A DNA stretch of 64,000 nt from assembly GCA_028688015.1 (NCBI GenBank), contig JAQTZB010000006.1:1-64000 (forward strand). Reading direction: 5' to 3'. This DNA comes from Elusimicrobiales bacterium. GTDB taxonomy: Bacteria > Elusimicrobiota > Elusimicrobia > Elusimicrobiales > UBA9959. The translations under genes were made by a program, and so were the position numbers. The notes beneath the pieces were generated by a model. That model was not told where the DNA came from. It ran no database searches and was given only the letters and a program-made list of their open reading frames with translations. Of the stretch, positions 51,051 through 58,302 are shown piece after piece (positions within the stretch are counted from its first letter, which is position 1; every line of letters starts with the position of its first letter).

Positions 51051-51941
51051 ATGTTCGCTTTCGCTAAAAGAACCATGATTTTCCTGTCGGTGAATGTCCT
51101 CATCCTGCTGACGCTGTCCTTTACGCTGCGGCTGCTGGGCATAGGGCATTACTTCACGGCCCGCGGCATAGACTACAACGCGCTGCTGGCCTTCTGCCTG
51201 CTCTGGGGCATGGGCGGCGCCTTCATCTCGCTGGCGCTCTCGCGCATCCTGGCCAAGCTGATGATGGGCGTGCGCGTGATAGACCCGAATAGCGCCGACC
51301 ACGGCGAGCGCGAGCTGGTGGCCACAGTGCACCGGCTGGCCGCCGCGGCCAACCTGCCGGCGATGCCCGAGGTGGGTTGGTACGACAGCCAGGAGGTGAA
51401 TGCCTTCGCTACCGGCCCCACCAAGAGCCGCGCGCTGGTGGCCGTTTCCGCCGGGCTCATGGAGAAGATGAGCCGCGAAGAGGTGGAGGGCGTGCTGGGC
51501 CACGAGATCGCCCACATCGCCAACGGCGACATGGTGACGATGACGCTGGTGCAGGGCGTCATCAACGCGCTGGTGATGTTCCTCGCCCGCGTGATAGCTT
51601 TCTTCCTGGCCAACCGCGGCCGCGACAGCGACAGCAGCTCGGCCCCGAGCTACCTGGTGGTCTTTCTGCTCGAGATGGTGCTGAGCTTCTTCGGCATGAT
51701 CGCCGTGGCCGCGTTCTCGCGCTACCGCGAGTTCCGCGCCGACGCCGGCAGCGCCGAGCTGGCCGGCCGCCAGAAGATGATAGCCGCCCTGGAGGCGCTG
51801 CAGCGCACCTCGCGCTACGTGGACCTGACCGGCAGGCAGTCGGTGGCCACGCTGAAGATCTCGGGCAAGCGCGCCTTCATGCTGTTCGCCACGCACCCGC
51901 CGCTGGAAGACCGGATAGCGCGGCTCAAGTCGGCCGTCTAA
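51051..51941 (+). CDS. htpX: Protease HtpX homologue (M48B)
   Basis: A 296-residue inner-membrane metalloprotease. Two N-terminal helices (about 8-30, 42-62), the zinc motif GVLGHEIAHIANGD, two further helices, and the third ligand Glu in YREFRADAGSAELAG match HtpX; VGWYDSQEVNAFATGP before the active site is a family hallmark. HtpX degrades damaged membrane proteins. AAGGAGG precedes the ATG. A stem-loop without a T-tract (51946-51970, AGCCGCCCGC / GCGGGCGGC) follows. Confidence 0.94.
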   Translation: MFAFAKRTMIFLSVNVLILLTLSFTLRLLGIGHYFTARGIDYNALLAFCLLWGMGGAFISLALSRILAKLMMGVRVIDPNSADHGERELVATVHRLAAAANLPAMPEVGWYDSQEVNAFATGPTKSRALVAVSAGLMEKMSREEVEGVLGHEIAHIANGDMVTMTLVQGVINALVMFLARVIAFFLANRGRDSDSSSAPSYLVVFLLEMVLSFFGMIAVAAFSRYREFRADAGSAELAGRQKMIAALEALQRTSRYVDLTGRQSVATLKISGKRAFMLFATHPPLEDRIARLKSAV

Positions 51942-52049
51942 CGCCAGCCGCCCGCCCCAAGCGGGCGGCCTGATTCTCGGGTCCGCGCCGCGCCCCCGGT
52001 GGCGTTTTGCCCGGGCTGTTGCTATAATCTCCTCTAGGGGGAGAAACCT

Positions 52050-52781
52050 ATGTGCGGCAGATATTCTCAGACTCTGGACCTGGCCGAAGTAGTAAAGCGC
52101 TTCGGCATTAAGCCCCCGCCTTTCAACGCCAAGCCTTCTTATAACATCGCGCCCGGGTCCCAGGTGCCGGTGGTTTGCTTTGGCGGACTGAAGCTGCTGA
52201 AGTGGGGCTTCATCCCAGCCTGGTCCTCAGGCGCCGCCGGCCTGGGCGCCTCCATGCCGCTGTTCTCCGCCGGCAACACGCTGGAGCGGAAGTTCTCCGA
52301 AGAGACCGCGCCCGACACGGCCGCGCCGCAGGCGCGGGAGGGCTTCATCAACGCCAGGGCCGAGGGTATCGCTTCCCGCCCCGCTTTCAGGACCGCCTTC
52401 TACCATACCCGCTGCCTGGTCCCCGCGGACGGTTTCTACGAGTGGCACAGCTCGGCCGGCGTAAAGGCGCCCTACCGCTTTGAAATGCGCGACAAGGGCC
52501 TGTTCGGCATGGCGGGCGTTTACGAGGAGAAAAGCGGCACCTTCGCTATCATCACGGCCGCGGCCAGCGCGCTGGTGCGCACGGTTCACCACCGCATGCC
52601 GGTCATCCTGGAGCGCGGCCAGGAGGCGCAGTGGCTGGACCCGAAGTTCAGGGACAGCGAGACCCTGCTGCCGCTGCTGCGCGCCTACGATTCGGCGAAG
52701 ATGCACGGCTACCGCGTCTCCGACGTGGTGAACGATCCGAAGAACGATTCCCCCGACTGCCTCAAACCCCTCGAGGCCTGA
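52050..52781 (+). CDS. SOS-response-associated peptidase (SRAP/YedK-HMCES)
   Basis: The 243-residue protein has the catalytic Cys2 exposed after Met removal (MCGRYSQT), the YNIAPGSQVPVV loop, INARAEGIASRPAFR and CLVPADGFYEWH with the conserved Glu, and VRTVHHRMPVIL with the catalytic His. SRAP proteins form a thiazolidine crosslink with abasic sites in single-stranded DNA. TATAAT (52023-52028) and a GGGGGAG ribosome-binding stretch precede it. The sirtuin gene follows 5 nt after the stop, so the two are co-expressed. Confidence 0.93.
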   Translation: MCGRYSQTLDLAEVVKRFGIKPPPFNAKPSYNIAPGSQVPVVCFGGLKLLKWGFIPAWSSGAAGLGASMPLFSAGNTLERKFSEETAPDTAAPQAREGFINARAEGIASRPAFRTAFYHTRCLVPADGFYEWHSSAGVKAPYRFEMRDKGLFGMAGVYEEKSGTFAIITAAASALVRTVHHRMPVILERGQEAQWLDPKFRDSETLLPLLRAYDSAKMHGYRVSDVVNDPKNDSPDCLKPLEA

Positions 52782-52786
52782 CCCGC

Positions 52787-53530
52787 ATGGACTCTACCCT
52801 CCGCAAAGCCAGGACGCTGGCGGCCGGCGCCAGGAAGATCCTGGTGTTCACCGGCGCCGGCATCTCCACCGGCAGCGGCATCCCCGATTTTCGCGGCCCG
52901 GACGGCGTCTGGACCAAACGTGAGCCGGTGCTTTACCGGGAGTTCATGGATTCCACCAGGGCCAAGCAGGAATACTGGAAGTACAAGGCGGAGACTTTCC
53001 CGGCTTTCCTGGCCGCGCGGCCCAACGCCGCGCACAACGCCCTGGCGGCGCTGGAGGCTGCCGGCCGGCTGCTGGCGCTGGTGACGCAGAATATAGACGG
53101 GCTGCACCGGACGGCGGGCACGGGCCCGGACAAGCTGGTGGAACTGCACGGCACGGGGCTCTGCGCGGAATGCGTGGACTGCTTCGGCTGGACCTCCATG
53201 GAGGAGGCTGTAGCGAAGTTCAATAACGACGGAGCGCCGCCGCAATGCGCCTGCGGGGGCTGGCTGAAGCCGGCCGTGGTGATGTTCGGCCAGCCGCTGG
53301 ACCAGGAGTGCCTGATCAAGGCTTTCAGGGCGGCCGAAAATTGCGACCTGGTCGTCTCTGTCGGTTCTGCGCTCTCCGTGGAACCCGCGGCCTCGGTGCC
53401 GCTGGCCGCCAAATCCGCCGGCAAGCCGTACCTTATAATCAATCGCGGCCCCACCGCCCACGACGCCCTGTGCGACCTCAAGCTGGACGCCGACGCCTGC
53501 GAGATACTCCCTCAACTATTTACCCAATAA
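52787..53530 (+). CDS. NAD-dependent protein deacylase (sirtuin)
   Basis: The start at MDSTLRKARTL lies 5 nt after the SRAP stop. The 247-residue sirtuin shows FTGAGISTGSGIPDFRG (NAD loop), TQNIDGLH, LHGTG with the catalytic His, the zinc cysteines CAECVDC and CACGG, and VVSVGSALSVEP. The small-domain sequence lacks the Tyr/Arg pair seen in desuccinylases as far as I can judge, so lysine deacetylation is the default. Pairing with SRAP links NAD-dependent deacylation to DNA damage control, but only by position. Confidence 0.92.
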   Translation: MDSTLRKARTLAAGARKILVFTGAGISTGSGIPDFRGPDGVWTKREPVLYREFMDSTRAKQEYWKYKAETFPAFLAARPNAAHNALAALEAAGRLLALVTQNIDGLHRTAGTGPDKLVELHGTGLCAECVDCFGWTSMEEAVAKFNNDGAPPQCACGGWLKPAVVMFGQPLDQECLIKAFRAAENCDLVVSVGSALSVEPAASVPLAAKSAGKPYLIINRGPTAHDALCDLKLDADACEILPQLFTQ

Positions 53531-53575
53531 ATATTCGGTGACCTGCCGCGAGGTGCGCTCGTGGGTTGGCGGCCT

Positions 53576-53744
53576 ACCGCAGGGGGTAGGAACGCAAAAC
53601 GCGCTCGCGCACACCGTGCGCTCGCTCCGCATTCGCCCTCGGCGCTACGCAAGCCTCGGGCAAGAAAGTGTCGCTTCGCTCCACGCATGAGGGTTTTGCT
53701 AACCCTACCCCCTGCGGTCTCCGCTGATGGCTCGCTTGGGGTAG
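53576..53744 (+). ncRNA. Candidate structured RNA, 5' half
   Basis: ACCGCAGGGGGTAGG-aac-GCAAAAC (53576-53600) pairs with GTTTTGC-taa-c-CCTACCCCCTGCGGT (53693-53718), a 22-bp stem with one small internal loop closing about 90 nt. Inside is GCGCAC-ACC-GTGCGC. CTACCCC (53705-53711) can alternatively pair with GGGGTAG (53738-53744), so two exclusive folds exist. No frame here looks coding. It is not tmRNA, SRP RNA or RNase P RNA by the landmarks I know. Strand assigned because the downstream gene is on +. Confidence 0.4.
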
Positions 53745-53772
53745 TACTGACAAACATACGGAGGGGACGGCG

Positions 53773-53921
53773 GGGGAGGGGTTCCGTGCGACTTTGGGGA
53801 AGGGGGCCCCGCCCATAATTTCCCAAGGGCGGGGGGAACCGCGCAACGGTTCCCTTCTGCCCAGGAGCACGGGGCCCCTCCCCTGCTGGCCCCGACTTCG
53901 CATCTCGCGGGCCCTGGGCAG
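53773..53921 (+). other. Candidate structured RNA, 3' half with pseudoknot topology
   Basis: A 17-bp stem joins 53773-53789 (GGGGAGGGGTTCCGTGC) to 53867-53883; the two mismatches to a perfect inverted repeat are both U-G pairs. Its interior holds CCCCGCCC/GGGCGGGG (53807-53814 with 53827-53834) and GGGAACC/GGTTCCC (53834-53854). CTGCCCAGG (53857-53865), inside the big stem, pairs with CCTGGGCAG (53913-53921), outside it, which is a pseudoknot or an alternative fold. The block spans the gap between the sirtuin and the LTA-synthase-like gene. Confidence 0.4.
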
Positions 53922-53944
53922 GGAAGTTTTGTAAAATTGTAGGG

Positions 53945-55849
53945 ATGAATAAGGACAGGCGTGGGCTTTTCTTTAACTTTTTCTTATTATTCCTCGGCTT
54001 CTCGCTGCTGACGCGCCTGACGCTGCTGGTCATGGCGTGGCCCGAGCTGGACGGCGGGCTTTGGGTGCTGCTGAAGATCTTCGGGGCCGGTCTGGTCTAC
54101 GACTGCGCCGCTTTCTCCTATCCCGGCGCCGCCCTGGCGCTGTACCTGCTGGCCGTGCCGGAGCGGGTCTACTCCCATATCTATCACCGCCCGGTCATGT
54201 ACGCGGCGTTCTTCGCCGCCGCCTTCCTGCTGGCTTTCAACCTGGCCGCCGAATATTATTTCTTCTATGAGTTCGGCGTGCGCTACAACTTCATAGCAGT
54301 GGACTACCTGGTCTACACCAACGAGGTGGTGGGCAATATCCGAGAGTCTTACAACCTGCCGGTGGTGCTGCCGCTGGTGGGCGCGCTGGCCGCGGGCTCG
54401 CTGTGGCTGTTCGGCCGCAGGCTGTCCTTCTGCTTCGCCGACCCGCTGCCGCTCAAGCGGCGCCTGGCCTGGGGCCTGCCCGCGCTGGCTCTGCCCGCCC
54501 TGGTTTTCCTGCTGCTCGACGGGCGGCTGGCGCAGGTGTCCAGGAACGAGTTCGCCAAAGAAGTGGCCATGAACGGGCTGTACTCGTTCGGCTCCGCTTT
54601 CCTCAATAACGAGCTGCCCTACGATAAATTCTACGCCTCCATCGACCAGGCGGAGGCCTTCAGGAACCTGCGCGCCGGCCTGGCGCAGCCCGGCGCCGCC
54701 TTCAAAGGCGAAGGGCTGGACGTCCTGCGCTCCATCAAAGGCCGCGGGCCGCTGAAGAAACTTAATGTCGTGGTGCTGGTGGAAGAGAGCCTCAGCGCCG
54801 AATATTTGAAGGCCTTCGGGGCCGCCAAGGGCGACGCCTTGCCCAACCTGGACGCGCTGGCCGCGAAGTCTCTGTTCTTCAAACGCTATTACGCCGCCGG
54901 CACGCGCACCGTGCGCGGCCTGGAGGCCATGACGCTGTCCATCCCTCCGCTGCCCGGCACCTCCATAGTGAAGCGGCCTGACAACGGGGATTTCTTCTCG
55001 TGGGGCTCGGTGATGCGGGGCCTCGGCTACGCCAGCAAGTATATTTACGCCGGGTACGGCTACTTCGACAACATGAACGCCTTTTACTCGGGCAACGGCT
55101 TCGACATCGTGGACCGCGCCAATTTCACCAAGGACGAGATAACCTTCGCCAATATCTGGGGCGTCTGCGACGGCGACCTGCTCTCCAAGACGCTGAAAGA
55201 GGCGGACGCCGACTATAAGGCCGGCAGGCCGTTCTTCTACATGGTCATGACGACCACCAACCACCGCCCCTTTACCTATCCCGAGGGCAAGATAGATATC
55301 CCGCCGTCGTCCCAGAGCCGCCGCGGCGCCATAAAGTACTCCGACTACGCCATCGGCGAGTTCCTGGCGGCAGCCGCGAAGAAGCCCTGGTTCAAAGACA
55401 CTGTCTTCATCATCACCGCCGACCACTGCGCCAACTCCGCCGGCAAGGCCGAGATCCCGGTGCGCAATTACCACATCCCGCTGCTCATTTACTCCCCGGC
55501 GCACGTGAAGCCCGGAGAGGTGCGCACCCTGGCAGCGCAGGCCGACCTGGCCCCCACGGTGCTGGGGCTGATGAACGCCTCCTACGACAGCCGCTTCTTC
55601 GGGCGCGACCTCTTGGACGGCAAGCCGGAGGGCCGCGCCTTCCTGTCCACCTTTCAGAAGATGGGCCTGTTGAAGGACGGGGAACTGGCCGTGCTGGGCC
55701 CGAAGAAATACCTGAAAACCTATAAGTGGGAAGAGGCCGCTCAGACGCTGGCTGAAACTCCCGAAGACAAGGTTCTGGAGGGGGAGGCCGTCTCCTTCTA
55801 CCAGGGCGCCAACTACGTTTACAAGAAGCGGCTGAACCGGCTGAAGTAA
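53945..55849 (+). CDS. LtaS/OpgB-like sulfatase-fold transferase, first copy
   Basis: The 634-residue protein has about five N-terminal membrane helices (up to residue 205) and a periplasmic alkaline-phosphatase-fold domain. Metal and catalytic positions: VVLVEESLSAEYLKAF (Glu), AAGTRTVRGLEAM (nucleophile Thr), and IITADHCANSAG (Asp-His), plus NYHIPLLIYSPAH. Such enzymes move phosphoglycerol or phosphoethanolamine from phospholipids to glycans or lipids, releasing diacylglycerol in the phosphoglycerol case. TAAAAT (53932-53937) lies 7 nt before the ATG, so the mRNA should be leaderless. The TPR/barrel gene starts 3 nt after its stop. Confidence 0.87.
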   Translation: MNKDRRGLFFNFFLLFLGFSLLTRLTLLVMAWPELDGGLWVLLKIFGAGLVYDCAAFSYPGAALALYLLAVPERVYSHIYHRPVMYAAFFAAAFLLAFNLAAEYYFFYEFGVRYNFIAVDYLVYTNEVVGNIRESYNLPVVLPLVGALAAGSLWLFGRRLSFCFADPLPLKRRLAWGLPALALPALVFLLLDGRLAQVSRNEFAKEVAMNGLYSFGSAFLNNELPYDKFYASIDQAEAFRNLRAGLAQPGAAFKGEGLDVLRSIKGRGPLKKLNVVVLVEESLSAEYLKAFGAAKGDALPNLDALAAKSLFFKRYYAAGTRTVRGLEAMTLSIPPLPGTSIVKRPDNGDFFSWGSVMRGLGYASKYIYAGYGYFDNMNAFYSGNGFDIVDRANFTKDEITFANIWGVCDGDLLSKTLKEADADYKAGRPFFYMVMTTTNHRPFTYPEGKIDIPPSSQSRRGAIKYSDYAIGEFLAAAAKKPWFKDTVFIITADHCANSAGKAEIPVRNYHIPLLIYSPAHVKPGEVRTLAAQADLAPTVLGLMNASYDSRFFGRDLLDGKPEGRAFLSTFQKMGLLKDGELAVLGPKKYLKTYKWEEAAQTLAETPEDKVLEGEAVSFYQGANYVYKKRLNRLK

Positions 55850-55852
55850 CTT

Positions 55853-57376
55853 ATGAAAAAACTATTCCTGCTCGTGCTCCTGCTGCCGGCCCTGCCTCTT
55901 GCCGCCGCCCAGCCCGGCGGCTACGACTACGGCATGGAACAGCGCAAGAACGGCGACTACGCCGGGGCTAAAGCGACTTTTATGAACCTGCTGCTGTCCG
56001 GGCCCGCTAGCTCCGGCGCCCTTGAGGGCCTGGGGCTCGCCTGCATAGCCCTCGGCCAGTACGAGGAGGCCTCTGTTTACCTGGAGCAGTGGAACGCGCA
56101 GAGCCCCGGCAGCCAGTACGTCCTGGGTCTGCTGGCCCGCGCCCGCAGCGGCATGAACGACGATAAGGGCGCGCTGCGCGCCTACGCCGGCCTGGCCGCG
56201 CTGGATCCCCGCAACTGCGCCGCCCGCCAGCGCGTAGATTCTCTCTCGGAGCGCGCCGGGTCCGCGGTCTTCCCCAGGGCCCGCGCTTACCGCTCCGTCT
56301 CGCTTGAAAGCCTGGCCACCAGCAACCCGCAGCGCATCATTTACGAGGGCTCCTCCGCGGGCGCCCGCTTCCGGACCCCGCTGAAGGGCGGTCTGGATGT
56401 TTTCGGCGGGGCCGAACTTCGCACCGATGCCCAGCGCAACGCCGGGCGCGGGTTCACCTATTTCGAGATCCAGGAGCAGGCTTACTCCGCCGGCCTTTCG
56501 GGCCGCTATGGTAAAGAGCTGCTCTGGGAGGGCGAGTACGGGCAGTCCCTGTTCTCTGATATTTCTTCGCCTGGCGGCGGGCAGCTCTCCCTGGGCCGCG
56601 GCAGGGCGGCGCTGCGCCGGCGCTCTTCGTCGCTGGAGCTGCTTACCCAGCCGCGCCTGGTCCGCACCTCGTGCGGCGCGCACCTGTACCGCATCCCGCG
56701 CGAAAACTCGGCGCGCGCCGAAACCGCCGGGCCGCTGCTCGGCTGGGATTGGACGGCCAGGGCCGGGCTCAGCGCCGTGGCCGGCGGCACCACGCTCGGC
56801 ACCGCGGGCCTGCGCGGCCTGAAGGATTACGGGGCTTACGGCTTCTCTACTGGCTATTCGCACGGCCAGCAGGAGTTCTACAGCGCGGCCGCCTCGGGCC
56901 GCCTGCGCTACGTTCACGCCGACCGCTTCGGCGCCGGCGTGAGCCGCGGGGAGAAGGAAGTTTACCGGGCCGGCGCCTCGCTGGGCCGTTCTTTCTTCTC
57001 GGACGGCAACCGCCTTTCCGAGGCCGACGGCTACCTTACGGCGTGGCTGCCCTGGCAGAAAGAATTTTCCGGCGGCTACCGGTTCTCTCACCTCAATTTC
57101 ACCCGGGGCCTCGACGGCTACGATACGCTGGACGAGACCGGTCACTGGCTCGGCGCCGGGTGGCGCCGCTGCGCCGGCTACAACTGGTCGGCCGACGCCG
57201 GCTACGAGCACGGCTACGTTACGGATAAGCTGATGTCCTACCACGCGGATCTCTATACGGCCGGGGCGGAATGGTATTCCGGCCGCGGCTCGGTGCGGCT
57301 GCAGGGCCGCCGCCGCACCACCGGCGGGCGCGGCCATTCCTGGTCGGCCGGCCTGCAGGCGCGCTATAACTTTTAA
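55853..57376 (+). CDS. TPR plus outer-membrane beta-barrel protein (YaiO-like)
   Basis: A 507-residue exported protein with a signal peptide (1-19), four or so TPR-like helices (about 25-130: EQRKNGDYAGAKATFMNLLL, LGQYEEASVYLEQWNAQSPG, GALRAYAGLAALDPRN), and then a barrel of about 14-16 amphipathic strands ending in the outer-membrane signature LQARYNF. This layout matches YaiO/BcsC-type proteins that export polysaccharide. It is translationally coupled to the transferase before it, suggesting that the transferase modifies a glycan that passes through this pore. It overlaps the convergent glycosidase-like gene by 4 nt. Confidence 0.78.
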   Translation: MKKLFLLVLLLPALPLAAAQPGGYDYGMEQRKNGDYAGAKATFMNLLLSGPASSGALEGLGLACIALGQYEEASVYLEQWNAQSPGSQYVLGLLARARSGMNDDKGALRAYAGLAALDPRNCAARQRVDSLSERAGSAVFPRARAYRSVSLESLATSNPQRIIYEGSSAGARFRTPLKGGLDVFGGAELRTDAQRNAGRGFTYFEIQEQAYSAGLSGRYGKELLWEGEYGQSLFSDISSPGGGQLSLGRGRAALRRRSSSLELLTQPRLVRTSCGAHLYRIPRENSARAETAGPLLGWDWTARAGLSAVAGGTTLGTAGLRGLKDYGAYGFSTGYSHGQQEFYSAAASGRLRYVHADRFGAGVSRGEKEVYRAGASLGRSFFSDGNRLSEADGYLTAWLPWQKEFSGGYRFSHLNFTRGLDGYDTLDETGHWLGAGWRRCAGYNWSADAGYEHGYVTDKLMSYHADLYTAGAEWYSGRGSVRLQGRRRTTGGRGHSWSAGLQARYNF

Positions 57377-58302
57377 TTTTCAGGGTTCTGGCTTTCCAGC
57401 CAGTTGCGGTAGGTGCGGTAGTGATGGATCACGAAGCCGCCGAAGGCCGGCTCCGGCGCGAAAGCCTTCTCGGTCAGCGCCAGTTCCCGCTCCATGTCTC
57501 CCGCCTTCAGGTGATAGAAAGAGACCTTCTCTATTTCGTTCTTGCCGGTTTCCACCCCGATAATAACTTTGCGCCCGATCCCCGCCGCGTATTTTAATTC
57601 CGAAGCGGCGTGGGCTATGATCCCGTCGCGGCCCTCGGCGCGGTCGCGGTAATCCATCAGGGCCAGGTAATCGTAAACGTCGGCGGCGTGCTCGCTGACC
57701 GGCTTCACCCGGCCTTCCCATTCCAGCGTAATGCCGTCCAGCCAGAACGGCACCGCCGGGCCAACGGCGAGGTCGAGCTTATAGGCTTTCTTCAGGTCCA
57801 TCAGCTTGCGGCTCATGGACAGGAATTCCAGCAGCAGGGCGGTCTTGCGCTCTTTCCACTGGTCCAGGATATGCGGCTCTATGTCCAGATTCACGCCTTC
57901 GAACCTGTCCCTCTCCTTTTCGCGGGCGTTGTAATCCAGCACGCGTTTCAGCATGGCCAGCGCGTCGGGATGACGGGCGGGCAGGACATATTCCTCGGTG
58001 TTGAGATAGGCGGAGCCCAGCAGAGCGTAAGTGCGGATGCCTTCGCCCCGCAGCCTGCGTATCAGGCGGCGGTACAGCCGCGGCTTTTGCACCAGCAGGT
58101 TGCGGCCCTGGAAGGAGTCGGCGTAGAGATAGAGGGTATTGATCCCGCGAGCTTTGAAAAAGGAGATCGCGTCTTTAGCGGCCGACCGGCTCTCCAGCAT
58201 GGCGTAAGACTCTTTTTCCCACATCCAGACCGCCCTGTCGGTCGCGGCCCTGGCGCAGGGGGCCGCCAGCAGCAGGACCAGCGCGGCAAGCAGGCTTCTC
58301 AT
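57373..58302 (-). CDS. Secreted TIM-barrel, glycoside-hydrolase-like protein
   Basis: The 309-residue protein has a 19-residue signal peptide and reads as a beta-alpha barrel: AVWMWEKES, FKARGINTLYLYADS, GIRTYALLGSAYLN, FEGVNLDIEPHILDQW (with the likely acidic catalytic pair Asp and Glu at the end of strand 4), LDLAVGPAVPFWLDG, YDYLALMDYRDRAEG and KVIIGVETGK. It resembles putative glycosidases associated with exopolysaccharide loci, but I cannot give a GH number. Its start overlaps the stop of the large transferase gene (ATGA), so they form an operon. Confidence 0.72.
   Translation of the reverse strand: MRSLLAALVLLLAAPCARAATDRAVWMWEKESYAMLESRSAAKDAISFFKARGINTLYLYADSFQGRNLLVQKPRLYRRLIRRLRGEGIRTYALLGSAYLNTEEYVLPARHPDALAMLKRVLDYNAREKERDRFEGVNLDIEPHILDQWKERKTALLLEFLSMSRKLMDLKKAYKLDLAVGPAVPFWLDGITLEWEGRVKPVSEHAADVYDYLALMDYRDRAEGRDGIIAHAASELKYAAGIGRKVIIGVETGKNEIEKVSFYHLKAGDMERELALTEKAFAPEPAFGGFVIHHYRTYRNWLESQNPEN

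Noticed and set aside
53531-53930. RNase P RNA, tmRNA or SRP RNA in the structured block
   Set aside because: None of their conserved landmark sequences (such as the GAGGAAAGTCC region of RNase P RNA) is present.
53512-54033. Minus-strand 173-codon open frame over the structured block
   Set aside because: Composition is Arg/Pro/Ser-rich with no domain and it runs into two genes; such frames arise easily in GC-rich DNA.
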